From Rhizobium brockwellii (GTDB taxonomy: Bacteria; Pseudomonadota; Alphaproteobacteria; Rhizobiales; Rhizobiaceae), in NCBI RefSeq assembly GCF_000769405.2, contig NZ_CP053439.1, positions 2,356,001-2,420,000 of the forward strand: a stretch of DNA of 64,000 nucleotides, read 5' to 3'. Numbering within the stretch: the first letter of the stretch is position 1; each line of letters begins with the position of its first letter. Both the position numbers and the translations under genes were made by a program. The notes below the pieces were generated by a model. That model searched no databases, was not told the origin of the DNA, and worked only from the letters and a program-made list of their open reading frames with translations. Positions 9,059 through 17,573 of this stretch are shown piece after piece.

Positions 9059-9956
9059 GCTTGCGCCCTCCGCCGAATTCCAGATAGGCCCACGGAACGA
9101 TAATGATCGCGACTGTGACGAGCATCATGGTCGAGGCAGCAAAGCCCTGCCCCAGGTTTTGCGCCTGGAACATGTAATCGTAGACATATTTCGCCGGCAC
9201 TTCCGAGGAAATGCCCGGTCCGCCCGATGTCTGCGCGACCACGAGGTCGTAGACCTTGACGATGCCGGAGGCGATGATGACGATCGTCGTAATGAAGACC
9301 GGCCGCATCATCGGGATGACGATGAAGAGATAGGTCCTCCACATCGGAATGCCGTCCACACGCGCCGCTTTCCAGATGTCCTCATCGATCCCACGCAGGC
9401 CGGCAAGCATCAGGCACATGACGAGACCCGTTCCCTGCCACAGCGCCGCGATCAGAATGCCGTAGATGACGATTTCAGGCGTATAGAGCGGATTGAAGGT
9501 GAAACTCGTCCACCCGATCGAGCGCACCACCGCCTGAATGCCGAAATCAGGATTCAGAATCCATTGCCAGACGAGGCCCGTCACGATGAAGGACAGCGCG
9601 AAGGGATAGAGAAAGATCGTGCGGAAGGTGTTTTCGAAGCGGATCTTCTGGTCCATCAGCGCGGCGAGCATGAAACCGATGACCAGGCTGAAGATCAGCG
9701 AGAGGATGCCGTAGATAGCCAGATTCTCGATCGCCGTCACCCAGCGGGGTGCCGCCCAGAGGCGCTGGTACTGATCGAATCCGACAAAACTCAACCGCGG
9801 AAGGAGCTTGGAATTGGTGAAAGAATAAAAGACCGTCCAAAACGTGCCGCCGACAAAGATCACCATCGCTGTCAGGATCATCGGGATGGACGCAATCTTC
9901 GCATTCAGATTGCGCAGTAACTTGTTTGGCCGGCCTGCTCGCGCTTGACCCGTCAT
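9051..9956 (-). CDS. ABC sugar transporter permease, MalF/UgpA type
   Basis: 301 residues, six membrane segments, with the EAA loop DEDIWKAARVDGIPMWRTYL near residue 210. It forms the channel with the MalG-type subunit encoded just downstream. The gap to the preceding binding-protein gene is 183 bp and contains no open frame of note, which often reflects a hairpin that raises expression of the binding protein over the permeases. Confidence 0.92.
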   Translation of the reverse strand: MTGQARAGRPNKLLRNLNAKIASIPMILTAMVIFVGGTFWTVFYSFTNSKLLPRLSFVGFDQYQRLWAAPRWVTAIENLAIYGILSLIFSLVIGFMLAALMDQKIRFENTFRTIFLYPFALSFIVTGLVWQWILNPDFGIQAVVRSIGWTSFTFNPLYTPEIVIYGILIAALWQGTGLVMCLMLAGLRGIDEDIWKAARVDGIPMWRTYLFIVIPMMRPVFITTIVIIASGIVKVYDLVVAQTSGGPGISSEVPAKYVYDYMFQAQNLGQGFAASTMMLVTVAIIIVPWAYLEFGGGRKRG

Positions 9957-10139
9957 GAATACTTCTCCTCAAATCGCAACTGCGACCAGTGACAGATCGG
10001 CAAGTCGCCGCCTGTCGTCTCCACCTCCGAAACCTGCTGAAGATGCCGGAGAGACCTCGCCGCCCGCCGGACCATCACCGACCGTCCGGAACGATCCGGC
10101 CCCACGGGAGCCGGACCGCAAGAGCAGCTAATCTGCTGA

Positions 10140-11375
10140 TCAGTCAGCAGAAGCGATGATCCCGGCAAAACGCTTCTGAGCGTCTTCCGGCGTCATCGAC
10201 GGATTGGCGAAGAATTCGGAGAAGAGGTCTTCCTTCTGCTTCTGGCTGTCAGCCGAAAGCAGCTGGTCGGTGCCTTGGATCACGTTGCCCTTGGCCAGGA
10301 TGTCGAGACCCTTCTTCATGCAGTCGTTGGCGGCGGCGAGATCGACGTCGCCGCGAACCGGCAGCGAACCCTTCTTCAGGTTAAAGGCAACCTGGGTCTT
10401 GGGATCGAGCAGGGTCTTGGCAAGCACGGCCTGCGCCTTGGACTTTTCTTCGTCCTTCAGCAGCGGGAAGTAGAAGGCGTCGCCGCCAGTCGAGATGATC
10501 TCGTTCACGCCGAGGCCCGGCAAGCAGGTATAGTCGGTACCGGCCGTCTGACCGGCGAGCGCGAACTCACCCTGCGCCCAGTCGCCCATGATCTGGCCGC
10601 CGGCCTTGCCAGTGATGACAAGGTTGGTGGCCTGGTTCCAATCCTGGACGTTGCTGCCTTTGGCCATGCGCCGAGCATCGTCGGCCGCCTTGAACACCTT
10701 GGCGATTTCGGGACCGGCGGCAACTTCCGCATCCTTGTCCTTGAAGACCTTGTTGAAGGTATCCTTGCCGGCGACCGCAACCATCAGCACGTCGAAAGCG
10801 CCTGTCGCCTGCCACGGCTGACCGCCGACGGCGAGCGGAATGATGCCGGCCTTTTCGAGAGCTGGAGCCGCAGCGACGAACTCATCCCAGTTCTTCGGAA
10901 CCTCGACGCCGGCCTTCTTGAAGGCGGCGTTCGAAAGCCACAGCCACTGCCAGGAGTGGATGTTGACGGGAGCGCAGTAGATCTTGCCGTCGATGGTGCA
11001 GGAATCGAGCAGGCTCGACGGACGAATGATATCCTTCCAGTGCTCGGCGGTCGCCACATCGGTCAGGTCGCGCATCAGGCCAGCCTGAACGAGCTCCTCA
11101 GCCTGGCGGCCATGGTTGAACTGGGTGGCGCCCATTGGGTCGCCGCCGGTAATGCGGCTGATCATGATCGGACGGGCAGTGCCGCCGGAACCGGCGATAG
11201 CACCGTCGACCCAGTGGTTGCCGGTAGCGTCGAATGCCTTTGCCAGTTCGGCGACGGCAGCTGATTCGCCGCCCGAAGTCCACCAATGCGTGACTTCGAG
11301 ATCGGTGGCATTTGCGGCGCCGAACGGAAGCGCGACCGAAGCGGTAAGTACGGCCGCCAATATACGGATTTTCAT
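10140..11375 (-). CDS. Extracellular sugar-binding protein of a CUT1 ABC importer
   Basis: 411 residues. A Sec signal peptide is clear (MKIRILAAVLTASVALPFG, cleavage near AANA-TD at about residue 24). The mature part is a family 1 solute-binding protein with THWWTSGGE at its start. The type resembles glucose/oligosaccharide binders of alphaproteobacteria. It is the first gene of the operon and is read from the large promoter region shared with the LacI-type gene. Given the downstream beta-mannosidase and GH43 glycosidase, the ligand is likely a small plant-derived glycoside, but that is inference. Confidence 0.9.
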   Translation of the reverse strand: MKIRILAAVLTASVALPFGAANATDLEVTHWWTSGGESAAVAELAKAFDATGNHWVDGAIAGSGGTARPIMISRITGGDPMGATQFNHGRQAEELVQAGLMRDLTDVATAEHWKDIIRPSSLLDSCTIDGKIYCAPVNIHSWQWLWLSNAAFKKAGVEVPKNWDEFVAAAPALEKAGIIPLAVGGQPWQATGAFDVLMVAVAGKDTFNKVFKDKDAEVAAGPEIAKVFKAADDARRMAKGSNVQDWNQATNLVITGKAGGQIMGDWAQGEFALAGQTAGTDYTCLPGLGVNEIISTGGDAFYFPLLKDEEKSKAQAVLAKTLLDPKTQVAFNLKKGSLPVRGDVDLAAANDCMKKGLDILAKGNVIQGTDQLLSADSQKQKEDLFSEFFANPSMTPEDAQKRFAGIIASAD

Positions 11376-11391
11376 GAGTTCTCCTCCCTCA

Positions 11392-11405
11392 CTGAAACGT
11401 TGCCG
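11392..11405. promoter_or_regulatory. Putative LacI-type operator, site 1
   Basis: CTGAAACGTTGCCG, 17 bp upstream of the binding-protein start, contains the AACGTT core palindrome and matches sites 2 and 3 at 10 or more of 14 positions. Confidence 0.4.
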
Positions 11406-11514
11406 GAAAAACTTAGATCAATCGATTTCTCCACGCAACTGCCCGCAGGCAAATTTTTCCGTGATAACCGGAATTGCTACTTCTGCCTGTTTACATCAGG
11501 AGCACTGCATCCCT

Positions 11515-11528
11515 CTGAAACGATACCA
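11515..11528. promoter_or_regulatory. Putative LacI-type operator, site 2
   Basis: CTGAAACGATACCA shares the CTGWAACGWTRCM pattern with sites 1 and 3. It lies mid-way in the divergent promoter region. Confidence 0.4.
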
Positions 11529-11713
11529 GGCTGGGCGTTCTCGCACATGCGTTTCCAACTTATCAGTTTGAATTTGCGTCATAATTTTGCACGATAAATT
11601 AAGTCTTCCAGTTCAGTCTCTTCGCAATTGCAATAAAACAGAGCATGGATTGCCGATTCAACCTATACATACAATGTTGCAATGCACACAACAAAAAGCA
11701 CTCGACATTTCTA

Positions 11714-11727
11714 CTGTATCGTTACAG
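11714..11727. promoter_or_regulatory. Putative LacI-type operator, site 3
   Basis: CTGTATCGTTACAG has perfect 5-bp inverted arms (CTGTA/TACAG); read on the minus strand it is CTGTAACGATACAG, the same pattern as sites 1 and 2. It lies about 100 bp upstream of the LacI-type gene. Confidence 0.45.
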
Positions 11728-11829
11728 ATTGCATTCTTCAGGGAGGTGCGATTTTGGCATGCGGCGGGCTTACGACGCTGGAAAAAGCCTCTATAAGCGA
11801 CACCAATTCGCGCAGGGCGGCCTAAAGGG

Positions 11830-12873
11830 ATGGAAAACAAGGGAAATTTTGGGAACGCGGCATCGACGCCGGCAGCGCGCGAGCGCCCGACGTTGAAGAC
11901 GATCGCCTTCATGACGGGCCTTGGCGTGACGACGGTGTCGCGCGCGCTGAAGGATGCGCCGGATATCGGGGCCGAAACCAAGGAGCGCGTGCGCATGGTC
12001 GCCCGCCAGCTCGGCTACCAGCCCAACAGGGCGGGTGTGCGCCTCCGTACCGGCAAGACCAACGTCATCGCCCTCGTCCTCAGCATCGACGAGGAGATCA
12101 TGGGCTTCTCGAGCCAGATGGTCTTCGGCATCTCCGAGGTGCTATCCGGCACGCCCTATCATATCGTCATCACGCCGCATTCGCACAGCAAGGACCCAAT
12201 GCTGCCGGTGCGCTATATCCTCGATACCGGTTCGGCCGACGGCGTCATCATCTCACGCATCGAGCCGGACGATCCGCGCGTAAGGCTGCTGAGCGAGCGC
12301 GGCATGCCCTTTGCCACGCATGGGCGCACCGATGCGGGTCTCACGCATCCCTTCCACGACTTCGACAACGAGGCCTTCGCCCATAAGGCGGTGGAAAAGC
12401 TGGTCAAGCGCGGCCGGCGCCGCATCGCCCTACTGCAGCCGCCGAGCAAGCTCACTTACTACGCCCATATCCGCATCGGCTTCCAGACCGGCCTGCATGA
12501 TTACGGCGCCGAGGAAGTGCCGCTGCGCATCAACACCGACGCCCCGCTCGCCGACATCCGCGACGTCGTCGAGGTGATGATGCGCTCGGCTAATGCGCCT
12601 GACGGCATCGTCTGTTCGGCCGGCAGTGCTGCAATCGCCGTCAATGCCGGCATCGAAGCAGCCGGCAAGGCGCTCGGCCGCGATCTCGACATGGTCTCCA
12701 AACAATCGGTACCGATCCTGAACTGGATCCGCCCGGAGATCATCACCGCCCAGGAGGACGTCCGCCACGCCGGCCGCGAAATGGCCAAAGCCGTCATCGC
12801 CCGCATCGACGGCGTCGAACCGGAACTGCTGCAGAGTATTAGCCAGCCGACCTGGCCGGAGAGTGGCAGGTAG
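11830..12873 (+). CDS. LacI family transcriptional regulator
   Basis: 347 residues. The helix-turn-helix is at about residues 22-42 ([21 protein letters not shown]) with the hinge region just after, and the rest is a periplasmic-binding-protein-like sensor domain (from about residue 68, [15 protein letters not shown]). About 20 residues precede the HTH, more than in LacI itself. Divergent from the ABC importer operon, it is most likely its repressor, responding to the imported sugar or a derivative. Confidence 0.9.
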   Translation: MENKGNFGNAASTPAARERPTLKTIAFMTGLGVTTVSRALKDAPDIGAETKERVRMVARQLGYQPNRAGVRLRTGKTNVIALVLSIDEEIMGFSSQMVFGISEVLSGTPYHIVITPHSHSKDPMLPVRYILDTGSADGVIISRIEPDDPRVRLLSERGMPFATHGRTDAGLTHPFHDFDNEAFAHKAVEKLVKRGRRRIALLQPPSKLTYYAHIRIGFQTGLHDYGAEEVPLRINTDAPLADIRDVVEVMMRSANAPDGIVCSAGSAAIAVNAGIEAAGKALGRDLDMVSKQSVPILNWIRPEIITAQEDVRHAGREMAKAVIARIDGVEPELLQSISQPTWPESGR

Positions 12874-12891
12874 GCAGTCGGCTGGGGAACG

Positions 12892-12918
12892 GATCGTCGG
12901 GCTCAAATCCCGACGATC
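12892..12918. terminator. Bidirectional terminator between convergent lacI-type and leuS genes
   Basis: GATCGTCGGG (12892-12901) and CCCGACGATC (12909-12918) form a perfect 10-bp stem with a 7-nt loop CTCAAAT, midway between the two convergent stop codons. There is only a short T-run on the plus side (GGCTTTGG), so efficiency is uncertain. Confidence 0.6.
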
Positions 12919-12930
12919 GGCTTTGGATCA

Positions 12931-15447
12931 TCACAGGTCTTCGACGACGAAATTCACCAGTCGCCCCGGGACCAGAATTTCCTTGACCACCGTTTTGCCG
13001 TCGAGCAAGGCCGTGATGGAAGGTTCGGATCGCGCCGCTGCAAGCAGCGCCTCGCCGAGATCGGCGGCGGCTTCGAACCGGTGGCGAACCTTGCCGTTGA
13101 TCTGCACGATATATTGGCGGATCTCCATCTCGATCATTGCAGGATCGAAGGTCGGCCAGGAAACCCGCGTCAGTGTTCCGCCGTGACCAAGCTTGCTCCA
13201 TAACTCCTCCGCGATGTGAGGCGCAAAGGGTGCGAGCAACAGCACGAATGTCTCCACCACTTCGCGTGGACGTGCTGCTTCCGCCGTCAGTGCGTTGGCC
13301 AGTTCCATCAGTCGGGAAACTGCGGTGTTGAAGCGAATTGCTTCGATATCCGCCGTCACCATCTTCACGGTCTGGTGGCGCAAGCGTAGAAGCTGCGGAC
13401 TGGGGGCCGCCTCGAGCACCACTGGAGAAAGTCCGTCGCTTTCGTCGCAGACAATACGCCAAGCACGCTCCAGAAACCGACGTACGCCGATCACGCCAGC
13501 GGTCTGCCAGGGTTTTGCCGCGTCCAGAGGTCCCATGAACATCTCGTACAGGCGCAAGGCGTCGGCCCCGAACTGATCGACGACATTGTCGGGATTGACA
13601 ACGTTCAACTGCGACTTCGACATCTTCTCGACGGCGCGCTGCACTTCGACCGGCCCAGCGAACCATCTGCCCTCCTCTTCGACAACGGAAGACGGCGCGT
13701 AGTACCGGCCCGCCGTATCGCGGTAGGAATGAGCAAGGATCATGCCCTGGTTGAACAGACGCTGGAACGGCTCTTCCGTCGAAACGACCCCGATATCGTA
13801 AAGAACCTTGTGCCAGAAGCGGGCATAGAGCAGATGCAGGACCGCATGCTCGGCACCGCCGACATAGAGATCGACCGGCATCCAATAGCGCTCGGCCTCG
13901 CGCCCGACGGGTTCGCGGGCGTTGCCGGGATCGAGGAATCTGAGAAAATACCAGCAGGAGCCCGCCCATTGCGGCATCGTGTTAGTCTCCCGCCGTGCCG
14001 GAATGTCGGTGCCCGGCACGATCGTTTCGACCCAGGCATGCGCACGGGCAAGCGGCGGTTCGCCATCTGGCGTCGGGGCGTAGTCGTCCAGTTCAGGCGG
14101 CAGCAGCGGCAGGCATTCCTCAGGCAGCGGCATCACCGAGCCATCCGCCAGATGCAGCACCGGGATCGGCTCGCCCCAGTAGCGCTGGCGGGAAAACAGC
14201 CAGTCGCGCAGGCGGTACATGACCTTCGGCCAGCCCACGCCGTTCGCCTGCAGCCAGGCGATGATGGCGGATCTCGCCTCCGGCGAGCCCAGGTCATCCA
14301 GGAAGCCGGAGTTGGCCATCGCCCCCTCGCCCTCATAAGCCGCCTTTTCGCTATCGTCCTTGCTGTCGATCACGCGAATGATCGGCAGCTCGTGCGCATG
14401 GGCAAAAGCGTAGTCGCGCGCGTCATGAGCCGGCACCGCCATCAGGGCGCCGGTGCCGTAGCCAGCCAGCACGTAATCGGCCACCCAGACCGGCAGCCGG
14501 GCTCCGTTGGCAGGGTTGATCGCATAGGCGCCGGTGAAGACGCCCGTCTTCTCGCGCCCGGTATCGGCCCGCACCGTTTCTTCCAATCCTTCGGCCTCGG
14601 CAATATAGGCGGCCACCGCCTCGTGCATTTTCGGCCCGACGATGGCGGCAACTGCAGGATGCTCCGGCGCGAGCACGATATAGCTTGCTCCGAACAGGGT
14701 CTCGGGGCGCGTCGTGAAGACGGTGATGACCTCTTTGCCGTGCTCGAGCGAAAACCGGATTTCGGCGCCCTCGGAGCGTCCGATCCAGTTGCGCTGCATG
14801 ATTTTCAGGTTTTCGGGCCAGTCGAGGCCGTCCAGTCCCTGCAGCAGCCGATCGGCATAGGCCGTGATGCGCAGCATCCACTGGCGCATCCTGCGGCGAA
14901 TGACGGGATCGCCGGTCTCGACATAACGCCCGTCCTTGACCTCCTCGTCGGCAAGCACCGCGTTCTGGGCCGGGCACCAGTTGACCGCGACCTCCGCCTG
15001 ATAGGCGAGGCCCTTCTCGAACAGCTTCAGGAAGATCCACTGCGTCCAGCGCACATAGGCGGGGTCGGTCGTGGCAAACTCGCGACTCCAGTCATAGGAG
15101 AAGCCCAGCCTCTGCACCTGCCCGCGAAACGTCTCGATATTGCGCTTCGTCGTGATATCGGGATGCACACCAGTCCGCATCGCGTGGCGCTCCGCCGGCA
15201 GGCCGAAACTGTCCCATCCCATCGGATGCAGGACGTTGAAGCCGCGCATGCGTTTGTAGCGGCACGTTATATCAGTGGCGGTGTAGCCAAGGGGATGGCC
15301 GACATGCAGGCCCGCACCGGAAGGATATGGGAACATGTCGAGTGCGGAGAATTTCGGTCTGGCCGGATCGATTTCCGCTCGGAAGGTATGGTGCTCGGCC
15401 CAATAGGCCTGCCACTTCGGTTCGATCATCTTGGGATCATAAGGCAT
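12931..15447 (-). CDS. leuS: Leucyl-tRNA synthetase, atypical lineage (probable second copy)
   Basis: 838 residues. Class I signatures are intact: HVGH at 48-51 and KMSKS at 608-612. The CP1 editing domain is present with TTRPE (245-249) and Asp342 in VPAHDARDY, so proofreading should work. Features such as GAGLHVGHPLGYTATD and RRETNTMPQWAGSCWYFLRF are typical of Firmicutes/Bacteroidetes-type LeuRS. The housekeeping rhizobial enzyme, as I recall it, is some 35-40 residues longer and has GRIHMGH at the same place. The gene stands alone, convergent with the LacI-type gene, with a 394-bp leader region upstream. It may be an extra, horizontally acquired synthetase, for example one tolerant to a LeuRS-targeting antibiotic; that role is inference. 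Confidence 0.9.
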   Translation of the reverse strand: MPYDPKMIEPKWQAYWAEHHTFRAEIDPARPKFSALDMFPYPSGAGLHVGHPLGYTATDITCRYKRMRGFNVLHPMGWDSFGLPAERHAMRTGVHPDITTKRNIETFRGQVQRLGFSYDWSREFATTDPAYVRWTQWIFLKLFEKGLAYQAEVAVNWCPAQNAVLADEEVKDGRYVETGDPVIRRRMRQWMLRITAYADRLLQGLDGLDWPENLKIMQRNWIGRSEGAEIRFSLEHGKEVITVFTTRPETLFGASYIVLAPEHPAVAAIVGPKMHEAVAAYIAEAEGLEETVRADTGREKTGVFTGAYAINPANGARLPVWVADYVLAGYGTGALMAVPAHDARDYAFAHAHELPIIRVIDSKDDSEKAAYEGEGAMANSGFLDDLGSPEARSAIIAWLQANGVGWPKVMYRLRDWLFSRQRYWGEPIPVLHLADGSVMPLPEECLPLLPPELDDYAPTPDGEPPLARAHAWVETIVPGTDIPARRETNTMPQWAGSCWYFLRFLDPGNAREPVGREAERYWMPVDLYVGGAEHAVLHLLYARFWHKVLYDIGVVSTEEPFQRLFNQGMILAHSYRDTAGRYYAPSSVVEEEGRWFAGPVEVQRAVEKMSKSQLNVVNPDNVVDQFGADALRLYEMFMGPLDAAKPWQTAGVIGVRRFLERAWRIVCDESDGLSPVVLEAAPSPQLLRLRHQTVKMVTADIEAIRFNTAVSRLMELANALTAEAARPREVVETFVLLLAPFAPHIAEELWSKLGHGGTLTRVSWPTFDPAMIEMEIRQYIVQINGKVRHRFEAAADLGEALLAAARSEPSITALLDGKTVVKEILVPGRLVNFVVEDL

Positions 15448-15841
15448 GCATCACTCCTGGCGCCGGCCGGCTCCGCGGCGGCGCGTCCTGAAAAATGGAG
15501 GCGTTCTTTGGTTCAGGAGCAGCTACGGCTGCCGGTGCTCCGGTGACGTCCGGCAGCCGCGGCTAAGTCGAAGCGCGCGCGGAGTTGCGGCGCAGGACGT
15601 CTGCGCGACGCTCCGGACGAAAAAAGCGCGATGTAGCTTTGGAAAAGATTTGGTGTCCATGGACGGTGGCTCAAGGCAAATAAGGAGAAAGCAAACGACA
15701 GTGTTAACCCGGCTCCGATCAGGAGGCCGTGGTGGTAAGTCGTGCGTCGCGTGCGCGAACGTCTGCTGCTTGAGTTGCCATAATCATGAACCAAGAGTGC
15801 CCGATATGATCGCTCCTGCCAAGAGTGCATTCGCGCGAAAA
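15448..15841. other. Leader/intergenic region upstream of leuS
   Basis: 394 bp between leuS and a LysR gene that ends here. On the minus strand, upstream of leuS, GGCTGCCGG/CCGGCAGCC (15558-15550 and 15535-15527) form a 9-bp hairpin, and GGAGCA/TGCTCC (15541-15536 and 15521-15516) form a competing one; a TTTTT follows near 15495. This may be a leader with alternative folds. A 105-codon frame at 15513-15830 on the minus strand has no recognisable features and I do not call it. Confidence 0.45.
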
Positions 15842-16750
15842 TCAGGATCTGTTCAAATCCCGCGGCGCACTCCTCACCAACTGATCGAGCACCGCCGCGA
15901 TCTTCGGGTTACGCGCCTCGCCGCGCCGGCTAATCGCATAGATGCTCCGGTAGGTGGATGGCGTCAGCGGCTTGACGGTCAGGCTTTCGCCAAAATCTCG
16001 AAGCGCCAGCCCGGGCATCACCGAAATCGAACATCCGGCTTCGACAAGCGCGAACACGACTTCGAAACTGTCGCTGAAACCATTGATAGCGGGCTCGAAA
16101 CCGATGTCGAGGCAGGCCTGGCGGATGGCCCTGCAATAGGCGCTGGAGGCGACGTCGAGCGCCCAATGTTCATCCCTCAGCTGTGCGAGTTCGATGACGG
16201 GCTCGCTCTCCAGGCTGTGGCCAGCGGGCAGAAGCACGAAGAGCTGGTCGCGGCAGAGGAACAGCGTGTCGGCCGTGCCCTCCAGCGTATGCGGATCGAA
16301 CGATATGTCGTCGGCAATGACGATATCGGCCTGCCAGGCCCGGAGTGCCGCCACGCCTTCGGCAGGCCCCATCGTCGTCATGACGATGTCGAGATGCGGA
16401 TGGTCGGTGGCGAGTTGGCGCATTGCGGCAGGAATGAAGGAGGAAGCTGCGGAGGGTTGGGCGGCGATCCTGAGGTCGCCCGCGACGATATTCTGCAGCT
16501 CGGCAATATCGGTCTTGGCTTCCTCGACGACGGCGAATATCCGATCGGCATGCACGACGAGCCGCCGGCCGGCCAATGTCAGCGTCACCCCTCGCCCGCG
16601 CCGCTCGACGAGTGCGATTCCAACTTCGTCCTCCAGTTGGGCGATCTGCTGGGAAACGGCCGATGAGGAAATGCCGAGCGCGTCGGCCACCGCCGCCATC
16701 GTCTCGCGGCGCGAGAGCTCGCGAAGCGTGCGCAATCGGAAGAAATCCAA
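15842..16750 (-). CDS. LysR family transcriptional regulator
   Basis: 302 residues with the winged HTH at about residues 16-46 (TMAAVADALGISSSAVSQQIAQLEDEVG) and a LysR substrate-binding domain from about residue 90. It is divergent from the C39-like peptidase gene across 175 bp of AT-rich DNA holding an inverted repeat at 16797-16813, the standard arrangement for a regulator and its target. The target could be the peptidase/ddl/ATPase trio. The ligand is unknown. Confidence 0.9.
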   Translation of the reverse strand: MDFFRLRTLRELSRRETMAAVADALGISSSAVSQQIAQLEDEVGIALVERRGRGVTLTLAGRRLVVHADRIFAVVEEAKTDIAELQNIVAGDLRIAAQPSAASSFIPAAMRQLATDHPHLDIVMTTMGPAEGVAALRAWQADIVIADDISFDPHTLEGTADTLFLCRDQLFVLLPAGHSLESEPVIELAQLRDEHWALDVASSAYCRAIRQACLDIGFEPAINGFSDSFEVVFALVEAGCSISVMPGLALRDFGESLTVKPLTPSTYRSIYAISRRGEARNPKIAAVLDQLVRSAPRDLNRS

Positions 16751-16796
16751 GCCTGTTTTTCCAGTTGATCAATCGGCCATAATTTCTAACCTATAT

Positions 16797-16813
16797 ACTT
16801 ATTTTAATTAAGT
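16797..16813. promoter_or_regulatory. LysR-type binding site candidate between lysR-type and C39-like genes
   Basis: ACTTA-N7-TAAGT is a perfect inverted repeat that contains the T-N11-A LysR signature and lies 47 bp upstream of the regulator start and 113 bp from the divergent gene, in very AT-rich DNA. Confidence 0.45.
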
Positions 16814-16925
16814 GGACCTGAAGAAAACTGCACCTTAGCCTTGGATTCGCAAGCGGGGCATCGGTTCGAAAAAAGCCAAGATTGCCGGCCATCTGATAAG
16901 ATGAACCAAGGGGGATATCGACTGG

Positions 16926-17540
16926 ATGCAGCAGAGCGGCGTGCCTTATTTCAGCCAATGGGAAACACCCGGCATGACACTGCCGGTGCTTGCCGAGGGA
17001 TCGCAGGCTCTGCTCAGCGATCCGCTCTGGCGCCATTCTGGGGCCGCGACGATCGAGGAATATGCGCGCTGGGCGTTGAATGTCTGCGGCATGGCCTGCC
17101 TGAAGATGATCCTTGCTGCCCGCGGCGAGATCCATCCGACTCTCGAGCTTGCCCGCGCCTGCACCGCCTATGGCGGTTATGTCGTCAACGAGATCGATGC
17201 CTCGATCAAAGGGCTGGTCTACGCGCCCTTCGTCCGCTTCGCCGCCGACCGTTTCGGGCTTAACGCGGAGACGATGACCGGCGTCGAGACTTCGGCCATT
17301 CCCGAGCTTCTGTCGCAGCGCCGGTTTTTCATCGCCTCGGTGAACTCGGGCATCCGCTGGCCAGAGCGCGAGCCGCCGTCGAAGGGCGGACACCTGGTGC
17401 TGGTGACGGCAGCCTCGCAGGAGACGATCCGTTTTCACAACCCGTCCGGCCACGACGAAGCGAGCCAGGCCGATGTGACGCTGCCGCTTGCCGTCTTCGA
17501 CCGCTTCTTCGCCAATCGCGGCATATCGGTCGACGCCTGA
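16926..17540 (+). CDS. C39-like (papain-fold) cysteine peptidase domain protein
   Basis: 204 residues, no signal peptide. Sequence order fits the C39/papain-like fold: Cys54 in NVCGMACLKM, His156 in KGGHLVLV and Asn172 in FHNPSG, i.e. a Cys-His-Asn/Asp triad with a typical aromatic/glycine-rich surround. C39 domains in toxin exporters cut double-glycine leaders; stand-alone ones act on other peptides. It starts a tight run with a DdlA-type ligase (33 bp downstream) and a P-loop ATPase. A GGGGG ribosome site lies about 11 nt before the ATG. Substrate unknown. Confidence 0.75.
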   Translation: MQQSGVPYFSQWETPGMTLPVLAEGSQALLSDPLWRHSGAATIEEYARWALNVCGMACLKMILAARGEIHPTLELARACTAYGGYVVNEIDASIKGLVYAPFVRFAADRFGLNAETMTGVETSAIPELLSQRRFFIASVNSGIRWPEREPPSKGGHLVLVTAASQETIRFHNPSGHDEASQADVTLPLAVFDRFFANRGISVDA

Positions 17541-17573
17541 CCTTTTCAACACCAGATCGCTTCGGAGGCTTTC

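Larger units (their letters stand above)
11376..11829. other. Divergent promoter region between the importer operon and the LacI-type gene
   Basis: No convincing gene is present in these 454 bp. Composition is markedly more AT-rich than the flanks. It contains a GAGGAG ribosome site for the binding-protein gene near 11380 and three related operator-like sites (11392-11405, 11515-11528, 11714-11727) listed separately. Confidence 0.7.

Noticed and set aside
13729..15546. Plus-strand frame of about 605 codons opposite leuS
   Set aside because: Shadow of leuS, low-complexity Arg/Asp-rich product, no motifs.
15513..15830. 105-codon minus-strand frame upstream of leuS with a Leu-rich stretch (a leader peptide or membrane protein)
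   Set aside because: No ribosome site, Arg/Ser-rich remainder and no resemblance to known leader peptides; kept only as part of the leader region.
16767..16776. TTGATCAA near 16767 as an anaerobox upstream of the LysR gene
   Set aside because: It lacks the 4-bp spacer between TTGAT and ATCAA required for FNR/FixK sites.
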